From Chara braunii (Eukaryota; Streptophyta; Charophyceae; Charales; Characeae), in the NCBI GenBank assembly GCA_003427395.1, contig BFEA01000364.1, positions 986,904-1,027,142 of the forward strand: DNA of 40,239 nt, in the 5' to 3' direction. Made by a program: the position numbers and the translations under genes. Below the pieces are notes generated by a model, which was not told the origin of the DNA, made no database searches, and worked only from the letters and a program-made list of their open reading frames with translations. Shown piece after piece: positions 22,049 through 32,983 of the stretch. The stretch's first letter is position 1. Every line of letters starts with the position of its first letter.

Positions 22049-22645
22049 ATGGCACGATTGACGTTTCCGATGGCCGCGCTGGCTGCTGTGCTTCTGATCG
22101 CTGCTGCATCCTCCACCAGCGCGTTTTGCCCGCCCAAGGTGACCATAGACTCCGTCACATACGGCGGCACCGGATGCAACTGGGAAAACACGAACTACGT
22201 GCTTTCGCCGGACTACTCCACCGTCACGTTCATCTTCGGCGGCATGGTTGCCACAACCGACGGAGGGCTCGCCAACACGAGGAAGTTCTGCCAGCTCTCC
22301 TTCGGGCTGAAGTATCCTAAGGGCTGGATTTTCACGCTGGGGAAGGCGACCGGCCGCGGGTTCGCAGCCATCGGCAAGAACTCGTTGGGAGTCTACGAGT
22401 CGAGCTACTACTTCTCCGGACAAACGGGCACGTGCACCATCAGCCGCAAATTCTACGGNCCGCAGAGCAAGAGCTTCGAGGCCACGGACAATTTCCTGAC
22501 GGTGGTGTGGAGCCAGTGCAACGGCGTTCCCAACCTGAACATCAAGACGGTGGTCAGGGTGCAAGGCGGCAAGGCCGCAATGTTCCTCGACTCCCACGAC
22601 ACCAAGTTCCGTCTGGCCTTCGGCATCCTCTGGAAGAAGTGCTAA
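22049..22645 (+). CDS. Secreted DUF4360 protein, six cysteines
   Basis: An intact, apparently intronless 198-residue frame and the best gene in the window. Residues 1-25 form a signal peptide (core AALAAVLLIAAA, likely cleavage after SSTSA). The mature part matches the pattern I know for DUF4360: VTIDSVTYGGTGCNW near the start, RKFCQLSFGLKYPKGWIF at 78-95, SYYFSGQTGTC at 119-129, GP at 137-138, WSQCNG at 154-159 and NLNIKTV at 162-168. Cysteines at 27, 43, 81, 129, 157 and 198 could make three disulfides. The N at 22459 is the third base of a GGN codon, so residue 137 is Gly regardless. The start context GCGATGGC is favourable, and the coding GC content is higher than in the flanks. The protein should be extracellular or in the wall. 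The biochemical role of DUF4360 is not known. Confidence 0.87.
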   Translation: MARLTFPMAALAAVLLIAAASSTSAFCPPKVTIDSVTYGGTGCNWENTNYVLSPDYSTVTFIFGGMVATTDGGLANTRKFCQLSFGLKYPKGWIFTLGKATGRGFAAIGKNSLGVYESSYYFSGQTGTCTISRKFYXPQSKSFEATDNFLTVVWSQCNGVPNLNIKTVVRVQGGKAAMFLDSHDTKFRLAFGILWKKC

Positions 22646-23050
22646 GCAGCGAACCACATCCATCGTTCAGGGTGACGTCCTCCTGCAGCAGGGCGAGAGG
22701 CAAGGACATTCGTCTTCAAAGCATCGTCTACTGTGAANTGTCCGATGGGACTACCGAGGAACGGGTTAATGCGGCGGAGGGCACGTTGCACCAGCGTTCG
22801 GGGAAGGCGATCTCTGCAATAACGAGTGCCTTAGTACTGTCAAGGGGCGATAGGCAGGGCCTTCCACCCTTTTAGTAGTTGTAGATGGAGCAGGCTAGGC
22901 AAGTATAGACCAAGCAGGGCACACGGCCATCTCAGTAGCTCAGTTTATGGTGTTATGTGCTGTTCGTCACTCTTCGCTGTCATACGCTTGGTCTGGCTGC
23001 TTAATATATTTGCGGACTCGTAGAGCAATCCAATTGTCTCGGGTTTGTGC
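22646..23050. other. 3' flank of the DUF4360 gene
   Basis: Probable 3'UTR followed by non-coding DNA. One ambiguous base lies at 22738. No clear polyadenylation signal stands out. Confidence 0.4.
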
Positions 23051-23051
23051 C

Positions 23052-23078
23052 CTCTCTCTCTCTCTCTCAATACCCCCC

Positions 23079-23113
<35 letters not shown>
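23052..23113. repeat. Compound (CT)n ... (CA)n microsatellite
   Basis: CT run at 23052-23068, a 12-base spacer rich in C, then CA run at 23081-23113. Confidence 0.97.
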
Positions 23114-23115
<2 letters not shown>

Positions 23116-23687
23116 TGGTGACGAATATCTCTTAAGGATGCCCGTTGGATAGTGCGGAGGAGGTGTGTTTCGTCCTTTTATCATGTCACGTTTTGTTGCG
23201 TTTTTTTTTTTTTTTTTTGAAAGCTCTTCTCTCCTCATCGGGGAACAGCCATATACCCTTGCAAGCATAGCTTTCCACCTTGTTTCGGCGGTTTGTTTTG
23301 GTATTTTCGTCGTTTCGTTGTTTTTTTTTGAAAGAAACAAATATAAATTGGCCTTGCCCCCACAATTGGAATGCATGTGGACAGTCTTTTGTCCGAATGA
23401 AGGGGAGCACCATACGACTCACGCAGTGTGGATAAGGCAAAACATATGCAGGGTGTATTTCTCTTTGTTTTTGCGGCAGATTCATGGCCTTGCTCCACTA
23501 TCTCAAAATGTAAGAATGAATCTTCTCCTAGAAGTTGGAAAGATACACGGGCATATTTTTTGTCTTTTGTTCATGTCGAGTGTCGTGGACCGAGGCCCAC
23601 GCTCTATCTTGCACATCCGTGCGTGGTGTGGCGGTGCGCATATTCCGACTGTTGACGTTTGGTGAGTGGTGTCCCCCCCCCCCCCCC
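23114..23687. other. Non-coding DNA ending in poly-C
   Basis: Contains two poly-T tracts (about 23202-23218 and 23320-23329) and ends in a run of 15 or more C directly before the assembly gap. No gene seen. Confidence 0.5.
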
Positions 23688-24576
23688 NNNNNNNNNNNNN
23701 NNNNNNNNNNNNNNNNNNNNNNNNNNNNNNNNNNNNNNNNNNNNNNNNNNNNNNNNNNNNNNNNNNNNNNNNNNNNNNNNNNNNNNNNNNNNNNNNNNNN
23801 NNNNNNNNNNNNNNNNNNNNNNNNNNNNNNNNNNNNNNNNNNNNNNNNNNNNNNNNNNNNNNNNNNNNNNNNNNNNNNNNNNNNNNNNNNNNNNNNNNNN
23901 NNNNNNNNNNNNNNNNNNNNNNNNNNNNNNNNNNNNNNNNNNNNNNNNNNNNNNNNNNNNNNNNNNNNNNNNNNNNNNNNNNNNNNNNNNNNNNNNNNNN
24001 NNNNNNNNNNNNNNNNNNNNNNNNNNNNNNNNNNNNNNNNNNNNNNNNNNNNNNNNNNNNNNNNNNNNNNNNNNNNNNNNNNNNNNNNNNNNNNNNNNNN
24101 NNNNNNNNNNNNNNNNNNNNNNNNNNNNNNNNNNNNNNNNNNNNNNNNNNNNNNNNNNNNNNNNNNNNNNNNNNNNNNNNNNNNNNNNNNNNNNNNNNNN
24201 NNNNNNNNNNNNNNNNNNNNNNNNNNNNNNNNNNNNNNNNNNNNNNNNNNNNNNNNNNNNNNNNNNNNNNNNNNNNNNNNNNNNNNNNNNNNNNNNNNNN
24301 NNNNNNNNNNNNNNNNNNNNNNNNNNNNNNNNNNNNNNNNNNNNNNNNNNNNNNNNNNNNNNNNNNNNNNNNNNNNNNNNNNNNNNNNNNNNNNNNNNNN
24401 NNNNNNNNNNNNNNNNNNNNNNNNNNNNNNNNNNNNNNNNNNNNNNNNNNNNNNNNNNNNNNNNNNNNNNNNNNNNNNNNNNNNNNNNNNNNNNNNNNNN
24501 NNNNNNNNNNNNNNNNNNNNNNNNNNNNNNNNNNNNNNNNNNNNNNNNNNNNNNNNNNNNNNNNNNNNNNNNNNNN
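23688..24576. other. Assembly gap of 889 Ns
   Basis: All bases are N. The long poly-C just before it suggests the assembly broke at a hard-to-sequence tract. Open frames reported through it carry no information. Confidence 0.99.
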
Positions 24577-25814
24577 CCCTGAGTACCTGAGGCCAGGGGC
24601 CTAGGGGCCTTTTGCTGTGAAACTCGGCAAAAAGCTGTATTTTATTTGTGCTGGCAAACTATGGGAACCCTGTAAAGTTGCAACCAAACCTCTATTTTTC
24701 CAAAGAAAACTTCGAAAGGACAACATTTTTGCTGCCAAACTTGGAAAAAACAATATTTTTTTTGCTATTAATCCTTCCAACTCCGGACTGTTTGGCTGCT
24801 TCTTTGTTTGCAAACACTTCCGCCATTCCGTGTTCCGTGCTACCCACGACAACCAATGACGTCAACTGTTATGGAGTCCGTTGACGATTAGCCCTGAGAG
24901 TTCCCTGTGCGCTTTCTCCTCTGACGAAATATAATAGCCACTGGTGACTGATCTTAATTACCCTTCCGTTGTCAAGGTTCTCACGCTCATTGCTCACCCT
25001 TCCAACAATGTAACTTCCTTGGTCTCCACGTTTTGAACATACGACATTTCTCATCTGATGTCATGTTTTTTTCCTGTTGGCTCTCGGAGTCTATGCTTGC
25101 CGGTAATAAGTAACCGGACTGGTACCCCCCAGAATAGAAGGGGTGAGTGTGTTGTGTGGTAAAAAAAAAAAAAAAAAAAAAAAATAAAAAATTGCAAATT
25201 GCAATCCTCTCATGCTAACACCTGATCCAAGGAGTCGCCAATCAAACCTCCTCCCCCCCATCAAGTTCATGCTACCTATCACCAAGATTCCACAATGCCA
25301 ACTTTGTTGGCTCGCGCATAGAATGTTACACGAGCCGACATGCAACAAAGGATCTACCAGCATCACGAAACAGACTCACACGGACTGGCATGCTGTGTGT
25401 GTGAGAGACAGAAAGGACACGGATCCCCATGATTGGGGAGAGGATTGGTCATGACCGGTTGTCGGTCTCGGTGTTCCACCTTACCTCCCCCAGCCATAAC
25501 CGCCCGGGTGAAACCCATAAAGGGGTCTCAAAATGGGACCTTGCAGATGGTGGTAGAGGACTCGAGGATAATGATGCAGAACCCTGGTTCCACTCCCACA
25601 GGCAAAAAATTAAAAAAACGCTGAAGGGTGGGGGTGAGGGGGTGAGGTGTTACAGGCATACTGGGGAAGGGTTAAGGGGGTAGGCTAAGGGGGCTGGAAT
25701 TTTAGGGGTAATTGAGTAGCGGAAAAAGGGGTTGCCACAATCTCGCTTGGCACATGGCAGCGCGGGTCTAGGATGGTCCTGAGTCCGGACCCTCTCTCTT
25801 TCTTTCGCTCTCAC
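24577..25814. other. Non-coding DNA with one A tract
   Basis: A 24-base A run lies at 25161-25184. A hairpin CCGGT...ACCGG (25100-25117) has the core AATAAGTA, similar to the hairpin at 39897-39914. No gene was recognised. Confidence 0.45.

Positions 25815-25819
<5 letters not shown>

Positions 25820-25900
<81 letters not shown>
25820..25900. repeat. Compound (CT)n(CA)n microsatellite
   Basis: CT run at 25820-25861 passes directly into a CA run at 25862-25900. Confidence 0.98.
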
Positions 25901-25905
<5 letters not shown>

Positions 25906-26566
25906 TTGCTTTACCGTGATGAAGGTGTGATCCCAACTGGCAACTTCAACTGTTTAAATCTCTTGGCATCTAGGTCTGCAAAGAACAGGTGAAAATATAC
26001 CTGCTTTTTGCATTTCCCTTCTCCATACCTTTACTTCGACGGATTTTCTTTGTCTATATCTCTCAAACTTGCAAATCAGTATGTGCACTTTTCCTGGTGG
26101 GTACCGTCCAATGCTGTAAATCCTTAGGATATGTGCAAACTGCCACTAATCCTTCCTGCGTCCAACCCTCTTTACCTAGCAGAGCTGCACCGGTCTAACA
26201 GAACAAGCCAAGATGACAACAGCTCTACAAACAGAAGGCATAGGGCACACACAGACACTGACTGAACACCCAGCAGGACAACGGATGAGAAACCTTTGTA
26301 AACTTTTGAGTGCGCTTAAGCGCCCAAACGCGAGCTTAAACCACCAGTACTTGGCCCATACATCAGCAGCGGGAATTCCCCATTAACGCGGCGACACGCA
26401 GGGGGTCAGCCAAGGGAAGGCCCAGTCAGTGCTTGAAGGCCGGGCGGGCTGGCGCAATCTTTCCCAGCATGTGACAGGCAGTAGAAAAAAAGACGAGAAA
26501 AGAAAAAAAAACAAATACCAAAACAAAACAAAGAAAAAGGTGCTCAAAAACAAAAACACCCGAGAG

Positions 26567-26569
<3 letters not shown>
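25901..26569. other. Non-coding DNA
   Basis: Nothing recognisable. An A-rich stretch lies at about 26485-26540. Around 26305-26340 there is a GC word cluster (GTGCGCTTAAGCGC) similar in style to 27560-27610. Confidence 0.4.

Positions 26570-26625
<56 letters not shown>
26570..26625. repeat. (GA)n microsatellite
   Basis: About 28 GA units, followed by imperfect GA/CT-rich DNA to about 26704. Confidence 0.97.
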
Positions 26626-26630
<5 letters not shown>

Positions 26631-26704
26631 AGAGAGAGGCAAGTCAGGGAGAGAGAGATTGTGAGAGAGAGGTGAGTCGCCTCTCTCTCTTACTCTCTCT
26701 CTCT

Positions 26705-27826
26705 GCAAGGAAAATGAGCGATAGCGGATTCCAGAGACCAACCAGCATTATACACATGAAACCAGATAGTCGCCACCTTGAACCCAAAATCAGAATTGCA
26801 ACAATAGTTCCACCAAATAAGAGCACAGCAAAAGCTCAGAATCGACAATGTTGGAACAGTCTCATCATCATCAACAATAAACCAATGTCAATTTCCTGTG
26901 TGTCGCTCAGAGCCCAGACTACGAATGACAGATCCAATCTTGCCTATCTACAATGATGCTGGTGACGTCAACAGTTCGCCGAAGTACGAGCAGATCTCGG
27001 TAAATGCCGTTCGCCTCAAGCACCAGGTATGTCTCATGCATCACTCACAACCTCGATCCCCCACACAGATGCCACATGCACCCAAGGACCACCATGCGCC
27101 CCGTCCAGCACCTCGCAGGCCAGCTCGGCTATGGCTGCCTGCATGTTCCTTGCTCGCCCGTGAGCGTGTGGGTGCTTGCCTGCCTGTAGCGCAGCAGCGC
27201 TTGCACAGCATGTAGCAAGTGCCCGAATGCCAAATGTGGAGGCAGGCACTTTCCTATATGGAAGTGGCCTGCCTGCTGTGTGCTGCCTAACTGCGCTGGG
27301 TCCTGCCCAGACGCTTCCGGTAGGCCCCAAGTGGCTGAGCCCCAGTCCAAGGGAATCAGGCACAGGGCCTGGTGTGGTTACCCGTGTCCAGCTGCCAGCG
27401 GCCTGTGTGCAGTCCATGCCCAGTGTCTAGCCCAGGGCCTGGGTTCTCTCAACAAATTGGCGCTGCGCAACTGCCTGAATTTCCCAGTTGTGTGCAAAGA
27501 CCAAAATAGGCCTCTCGTCCCCTGTCAGGCCTGCCTTCACTTAAGGTGGTCTATATAACCTTTTGAGCGCGCAGAACGCGCATTCTCATTCGAACGCCCG
27601 CGTTCAAACGCCCTGTGTGCCACGTGGCACGAATCTGTCGAAAGCTACCCACCCTGCCATATGAGCGCATGGCGGACTACGGGTGGGGGGAATTGGATTT
27701 TCAAAAAAAAAGAAAAAAAAGGGTGGCAGTGTATATTTTCATGTACTAGCGGTAGATTCATTCGATTTTGCTCATCAGATCTATAGAAGTACCATGAGGT
27801 CAGCCGCGCTATTGGAGACTTACCTG

Positions 27827-27831
<5 letters not shown>
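26705..27831. other. Non-coding DNA
   Basis: No gene recognised. Bases 27555-27640 carry CGCG/GTTCAAACG words and the palindrome GTGCCACGTGGCAC, also found as GCCACGTGGC near 491. Confidence 0.4.
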
Positions 27832-27899
<68 letters not shown>

Positions 27900-27913
27900 C
27901 ACACACACACACA
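27832..27913. repeat. Compound (CT)n(CA)n microsatellite
   Basis: CT run at 27832-27861 and CA run at 27862-27913 with one G interruption. Confidence 0.98.
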
Positions 27914-28585
27914 ATGAAACAGAAACAAAAAAAAAAGAAACTGTGGCAGTGTATAAGCAGTGGATGCAATCTCACAGTTGAGCCAATTTTTCCTGAGTCA
28001 TAGGAGAAGCTTGTTCCTCATGTACACCAAGGTGTACGGCCTTATTTCGATAGGCATGATGATACATTTGGAATTTAGCTGATTGGCATGGGTTGTTATT
28101 CATTTTTGACCTAGAAGTTTTTCTGTTGAGGTTATTAAAATTACCCTCTAATGTGTTGACAGATACAAATTTGTTACCATTTTGATATCATGTCCGTGAC
28201 CGACTCTGTAAATCAGGAATCAAGCATCCTTCAACAAAAGATAGAACATCTAAAAAGACTCTAAATCAATGCAATCGCCTTAATTCCTCCCAATGCTTTG
28301 CTGATCTAACCATTGACTCAAGTTCCACAATAATCGGCCCCTTTCTTTATCACTGTGGCCACCTACATCATGGTTAGGTATCAAGTGAGCACTTTTCCGA
28401 AGACCATCTTCATAAGAGTCATTTGGAAGTGAACCAGCTTGTGAGGCTTTATGTACCCTCTGTCCCAGAAGTCGCTCCAGCCACAACAACCAACAGTCAT
28501 TTTGACTTCATTACTTTCAAATTTCATTCTCATTTCATTTCAGCCATCTGATGCATGAAGGGTGGTGAACTTTGGGTGGTTAAGA
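27914..28585. other. Non-coding DNA
   Basis: A 69-codon minus-strand frame (28489-28280) has no ATG and no recognised domain. Nothing else seen. Confidence 0.4.
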
Positions 28586-28728
28586 GGTGCTGGGGTCTTG
28601 GGCCCAGGGCAATTTGTTCTTTGGAAACCTTGTTATTATGATTGGCCATCTGGACTCGTTGTCTGTTTTTGAATTCTCAATCATCTGAGATTTGGGAATT
28701 TTGGGTTCATCAGGACCTCAGAACATCA
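28586..28728 (+). repeat. Direct repeat, copy 1 (~140 bp)
   Basis: Matches 29085-29220 with small gaps. Shared blocks include CCAGGGCAATTTGTT, TATGATTGGCCATCTGGA and TTCATCAGGACCTC. Confidence 0.85.
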
Positions 28729-29084
28729 TTCGAGGGTGTAGGCCACTGTAGGGCAGTTGCTTTCATTGGCTATAACTTTCAACCGTAATTCCGCCTTCCA
28801 GTCTGCAGTTCAGGTTGGGATCTCACATGGGGGACCAGGAGTGGGGCCAGCTCTGATGGAACTGCACACGGACGAGTGCTCTTCGCTATGTATGAATAAT
28901 AGCTAGGAGCACTCATTACGCTTTGCTTTTCTGCTTTGCTGCTTGCTGTACACGCCGAGCTTAGTGGCATGATCCTGCACGGTGGGCGACAATCCTGTGT
29001 GAGTATTTGCTCGAAGGTTTTTTCCCTATCGCACGGCAAAAAACTTTTTATTCTCTAGGGCTCCCACCCACCCCATATTCCCTC

Positions 29085-29220
29085 GGTGCGGGGGCCTGGG
29101 TCCAGGGCAATTTGTTATTTGGAAACCTCAGATTTATTATGATTGGCCATCTGGATTCCTTGTCTGTTATTGGATTCGCAATTATCCGAGATTCGGATTC
29201 ATCAGGACCTCCGAACATCA
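29085..29220 (+). repeat. Direct repeat, copy 2 (~136 bp)
   Basis: Second copy of 28586-28728, about 500 bases downstream. The 356 bases between hold no recognised gene. Confidence 0.85.
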
Positions 29221-29240
29221 GTAAGACAAAATAATGGGTG

Positions 29241-29379
29241 GTCTCATTTGGCCCTTCCAATGAAACGACAAAAAACTGTCCGGCAGGGCGGTGCAACCAT
29301 AAGACAAAAAAATTGCCAATGTATCTTTCCATGTTACAAAAGAGGATTCAGTCTCATATGGCCCTTCCAATGAAACGAC
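29241..29379 (+). repeat. Pair of 29-bp direct repeats, 110 bp apart
   Basis: Copies at 29241-29269 and 29351-29379 differ at one base. The core is GGCCCTTCCAATGAAACGAC. Confidence 0.9.
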
Positions 29380-29866
29380 CTCCAAGCCAGAAACGAATCG
29401 CTTTACATGTGGCGTGGCCGCGGGCTGCATCCTGCCACTGTGTTTTTTTTCGGTGAAACAACACAATGTCATAAATTTCACATCATGAAAACGAGGGCCG
29501 ATCAACCCACAAACAAGACCGGTATTGGGAGCCTTACAAAGTTTCGTTTTCTATGGGACGCATAGGACCCGGTTGACCACAGGAAAAGCAAAAGAAAAAC
29601 CTGAATGAGGCTGAGTCTGAATGAAACAAGAAGTTCAACGCATTAGCACTCGACCAGCACGAAGGACCAAATCATTCCTATTGGTAAGTTATACGCTCCC
29701 AGTATCTAGTACCCAATGTATACTACATTCCCCTCTCCCTGTAAATTCTCTCAATAGCCAAAACACATATCAACACACTTCAAGATGCAACAATGTGAAC
29801 CTCTCACAAACTTGTTCACAGGGTCTATACGGCCCCCCGAGCCTACTATCAGCTCAGCTTCTAACT
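29380..29866. other. Non-coding DNA
   Basis: No gene or repeat recognised. Confidence 0.4.
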
Positions 29867-30088
29867 ACAGGCCTCTCTTGGTTCCCGGGCTTCCTGTCAA
29901 CGGGTAACCTGTCTCCCTCCTGTGGAAGACTATAGAACCAAGAGGACAGGTAAAGATCCTGCCACTATCAGTCTATCGCCCACAGGCCTCTCTTGATTCC
30001 CGGGCTTCCTGTCAACAGGTAACCTATCTCCCTCCTGTAGGAGACTATCGACCCAAGAGGACAGGTAAAGATCCTGCCACTATCGCCC
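29867..30088. repeat. 115-bp tandem duplication
   Basis: Copies at 29867-29981 and 29982 to about 30088. Shared blocks include ACAGGCCTCTCTTG, CCCGGGCTTCCTGTCAAC and GAGGACAGGTAAAGATCCTG. Confidence 0.9.
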
Positions 30089-31296
<1,208 letters not shown>

Positions 31297-31586
31297 GGCC
31301 CAGCTATATACGGCTGGGCCTGGCTGAGCAGTCCTGGTCTGCAATCAGGACCGCCGGATGTGATGTCCGATAGATGGTCGTGATCGCAGGCCCATGTCCT
31401 GGTCCCGCGATCCTGGCCAAGAGCGGCATGCCTGGGTCCCCACCGCCGGGCCACCGGAGGTCCAGGACTCCAGGCGACCCTGCTGATGCAGCAGGGCCCT
31501 GAGGACTGCGCCAATCGCAAACAGGCAAGTCCCACATATGGACAAATCTGAACCTGGCCTAACCGAACAGGCATATGCCTGTTCGG
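31297..31586. repeat. Hairpin-rich segment with a 24-bp perfect palindrome
   Basis: GGCCCAGC/GCTGGGCC (31297-31320, loop 8), CCCTGCT/AGCAGGG (31478-31496, loop 5), and a perfect 24-bp palindrome at 31563-31586 with arms CCGAACAGGCAT and ATGCCTGTTCGG and no loop. Confidence 0.6.
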
Positions 31587-31793
31587 ACAAAAAGAAAAGT
31601 CCGAACCAACACATCTGAAACAGACAAAATTAGTCCAGACAAAACCCAGCAAAAATAATAAATGCTGAAGAAAGGAGAGCACACATGGAACCAAGTGTGT
31701 GCATAGAGGGAGGGGACCGGAGGGGAGGCACACTGACTGGGCCATCGAAGAAGCTCGGTCCTGATGCTACCGGCTGACCCCTGGCCCGTATCG

Positions 31794-31944
31794 CCCACCT
31801 GCTGGTGGGTGCAGCTCCCGCATGTTCCCTCGTTAGAGGCTTGAGCACACGGAAGTGGCTGCTACGGGTTCCCCGTAATACTATAATGACAATAAAAAAG
31901 GCCTGAAAGGCCGTCCTGTCCAGATTCAGCAGGTAATTGAATTG
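31794..31944 (+). repeat. Dispersed repeat tail, copy 2, with leading hairpin
   Basis: The hairpin CCCACC-TGCT-GGTGGG (31794-31809) runs into a tail at 31808-31944 matching 14427-14565. Copy 1 also has a hairpin just before the tail, but of different sequence (AGTGTGAG/CTCACACT). In copy 2 the GGCCTGAAAGGCC hairpin is perfect, whereas copy 1 has one change. Confidence 0.8.
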
Positions 31945-32926
31945 GTTGGGCTTAAAGAACTAGCCTGTATAAAAAAGAGAGACGAACTGTGTGCCTGGCC
32001 TAGAATATGGCCATGGGCCTCCAGGTCGCTCACCAAAAATGGGTGCACCCCCTGGGGGCCTGGAACAACCGTCGGGCCCAAAAACAGGGCCCACCAAGGG
32101 CACAGGGTTACGGCCACGCGGAGCTATTCACGGACTCCCCCTCGTCATGACCAGAGGTACGGCACAGCAGCCAGCACCACGCTCCATGGCGAGAACCCCC
32201 ATACAACATCTAAACAGCCTTGGGACTGTCCCCTCAGGCAGGGCTGGGGGGTTTACCCCGCCGAAGATGCAAATGTGTGGCAGATTCCGAGTGCAGGCAC
32301 TCATTCGAGCTAGACTCGAACCTGCAGCCTGTCCTATCACAACTCAGGAACCTGTCTGGAATTTCCTGTAGTTGCAGCTTTGGGTGTCCTCTAGAAGTCG
32401 AAAGAGAATGAGAGAGAATTGTTTTTCAGTTGACGAAGGGGAAGAGTCAGACGTGGTGTTATTAGGGGAGAGGATGTCCCGACCGTTGCTGCGGAGCCAG
32501 GGCTTGTCTGATGTTACAGTCTGCAGAGACCTGTCGGCCCCTGTTCGAACTCGGTGATGGCTTTATTGTTAGCGTCTTGGAGAAATACCAGCTTTTAGGA
32601 ACACGACCGGTGTTGGGTACTAAATTAACCCGCGAATATACTTCGACCAGAAAGACATTGTTGCTATTCAGAAAGTTACTTCTCCCATGACAGTGGGGAA
32701 TTGCTGACTCAGATAAAAAAGAGGACTTTCTAAGTGCTAACATGAAGGTTTGCTGTTGAGGTCTATGTGCCGGGAGATGCTAAAAATGGTTATTTCTGCA
32801 ATTCCACTCCAAAAAAATTGAATTCTGGCCAACAAAAAAACACAGCACCAATAGAGCATTCCCAGAACAGCTGCATTTCACTTATCACGTCATTCATCTC
32901 CGAGATCCAGACCGTTGAAAGCCCCG
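31945..32926. other. Non-coding DNA
   Basis: A B-box-like GGTTCGAGTC lies on the minus strand near 32310-32325 without a matching A box. No gene recognised. Confidence 0.4.
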
Positions 32927-32959
<33 letters not shown>

Positions 32960-32983
32960 NAAAAAAAAAAAAAAAAAAAAAAA
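32927..32983 (+). repeat. Poly(A) tract with one N
   Basis: 56 A and one N (32960). Probably a retroposon tail; the body to the left was not recognised. Confidence 0.8.

Noticed and set aside
21686-22663. 325-codon open frame on the minus strand opposite the DUF4360 gene
   Set aside because: It is antisense to a frame with a signal peptide and family motifs, is GC-driven, and has no recognisable domain.
23535-24604. Long open frames of 307 to 351 codons
   Set aside because: They consist of translated Ns across the assembly gap.
26429-26956. 175-codon frame with a (RE)n run
   Set aside because: It is a translation of the (GA)n microsatellite and its flanks.
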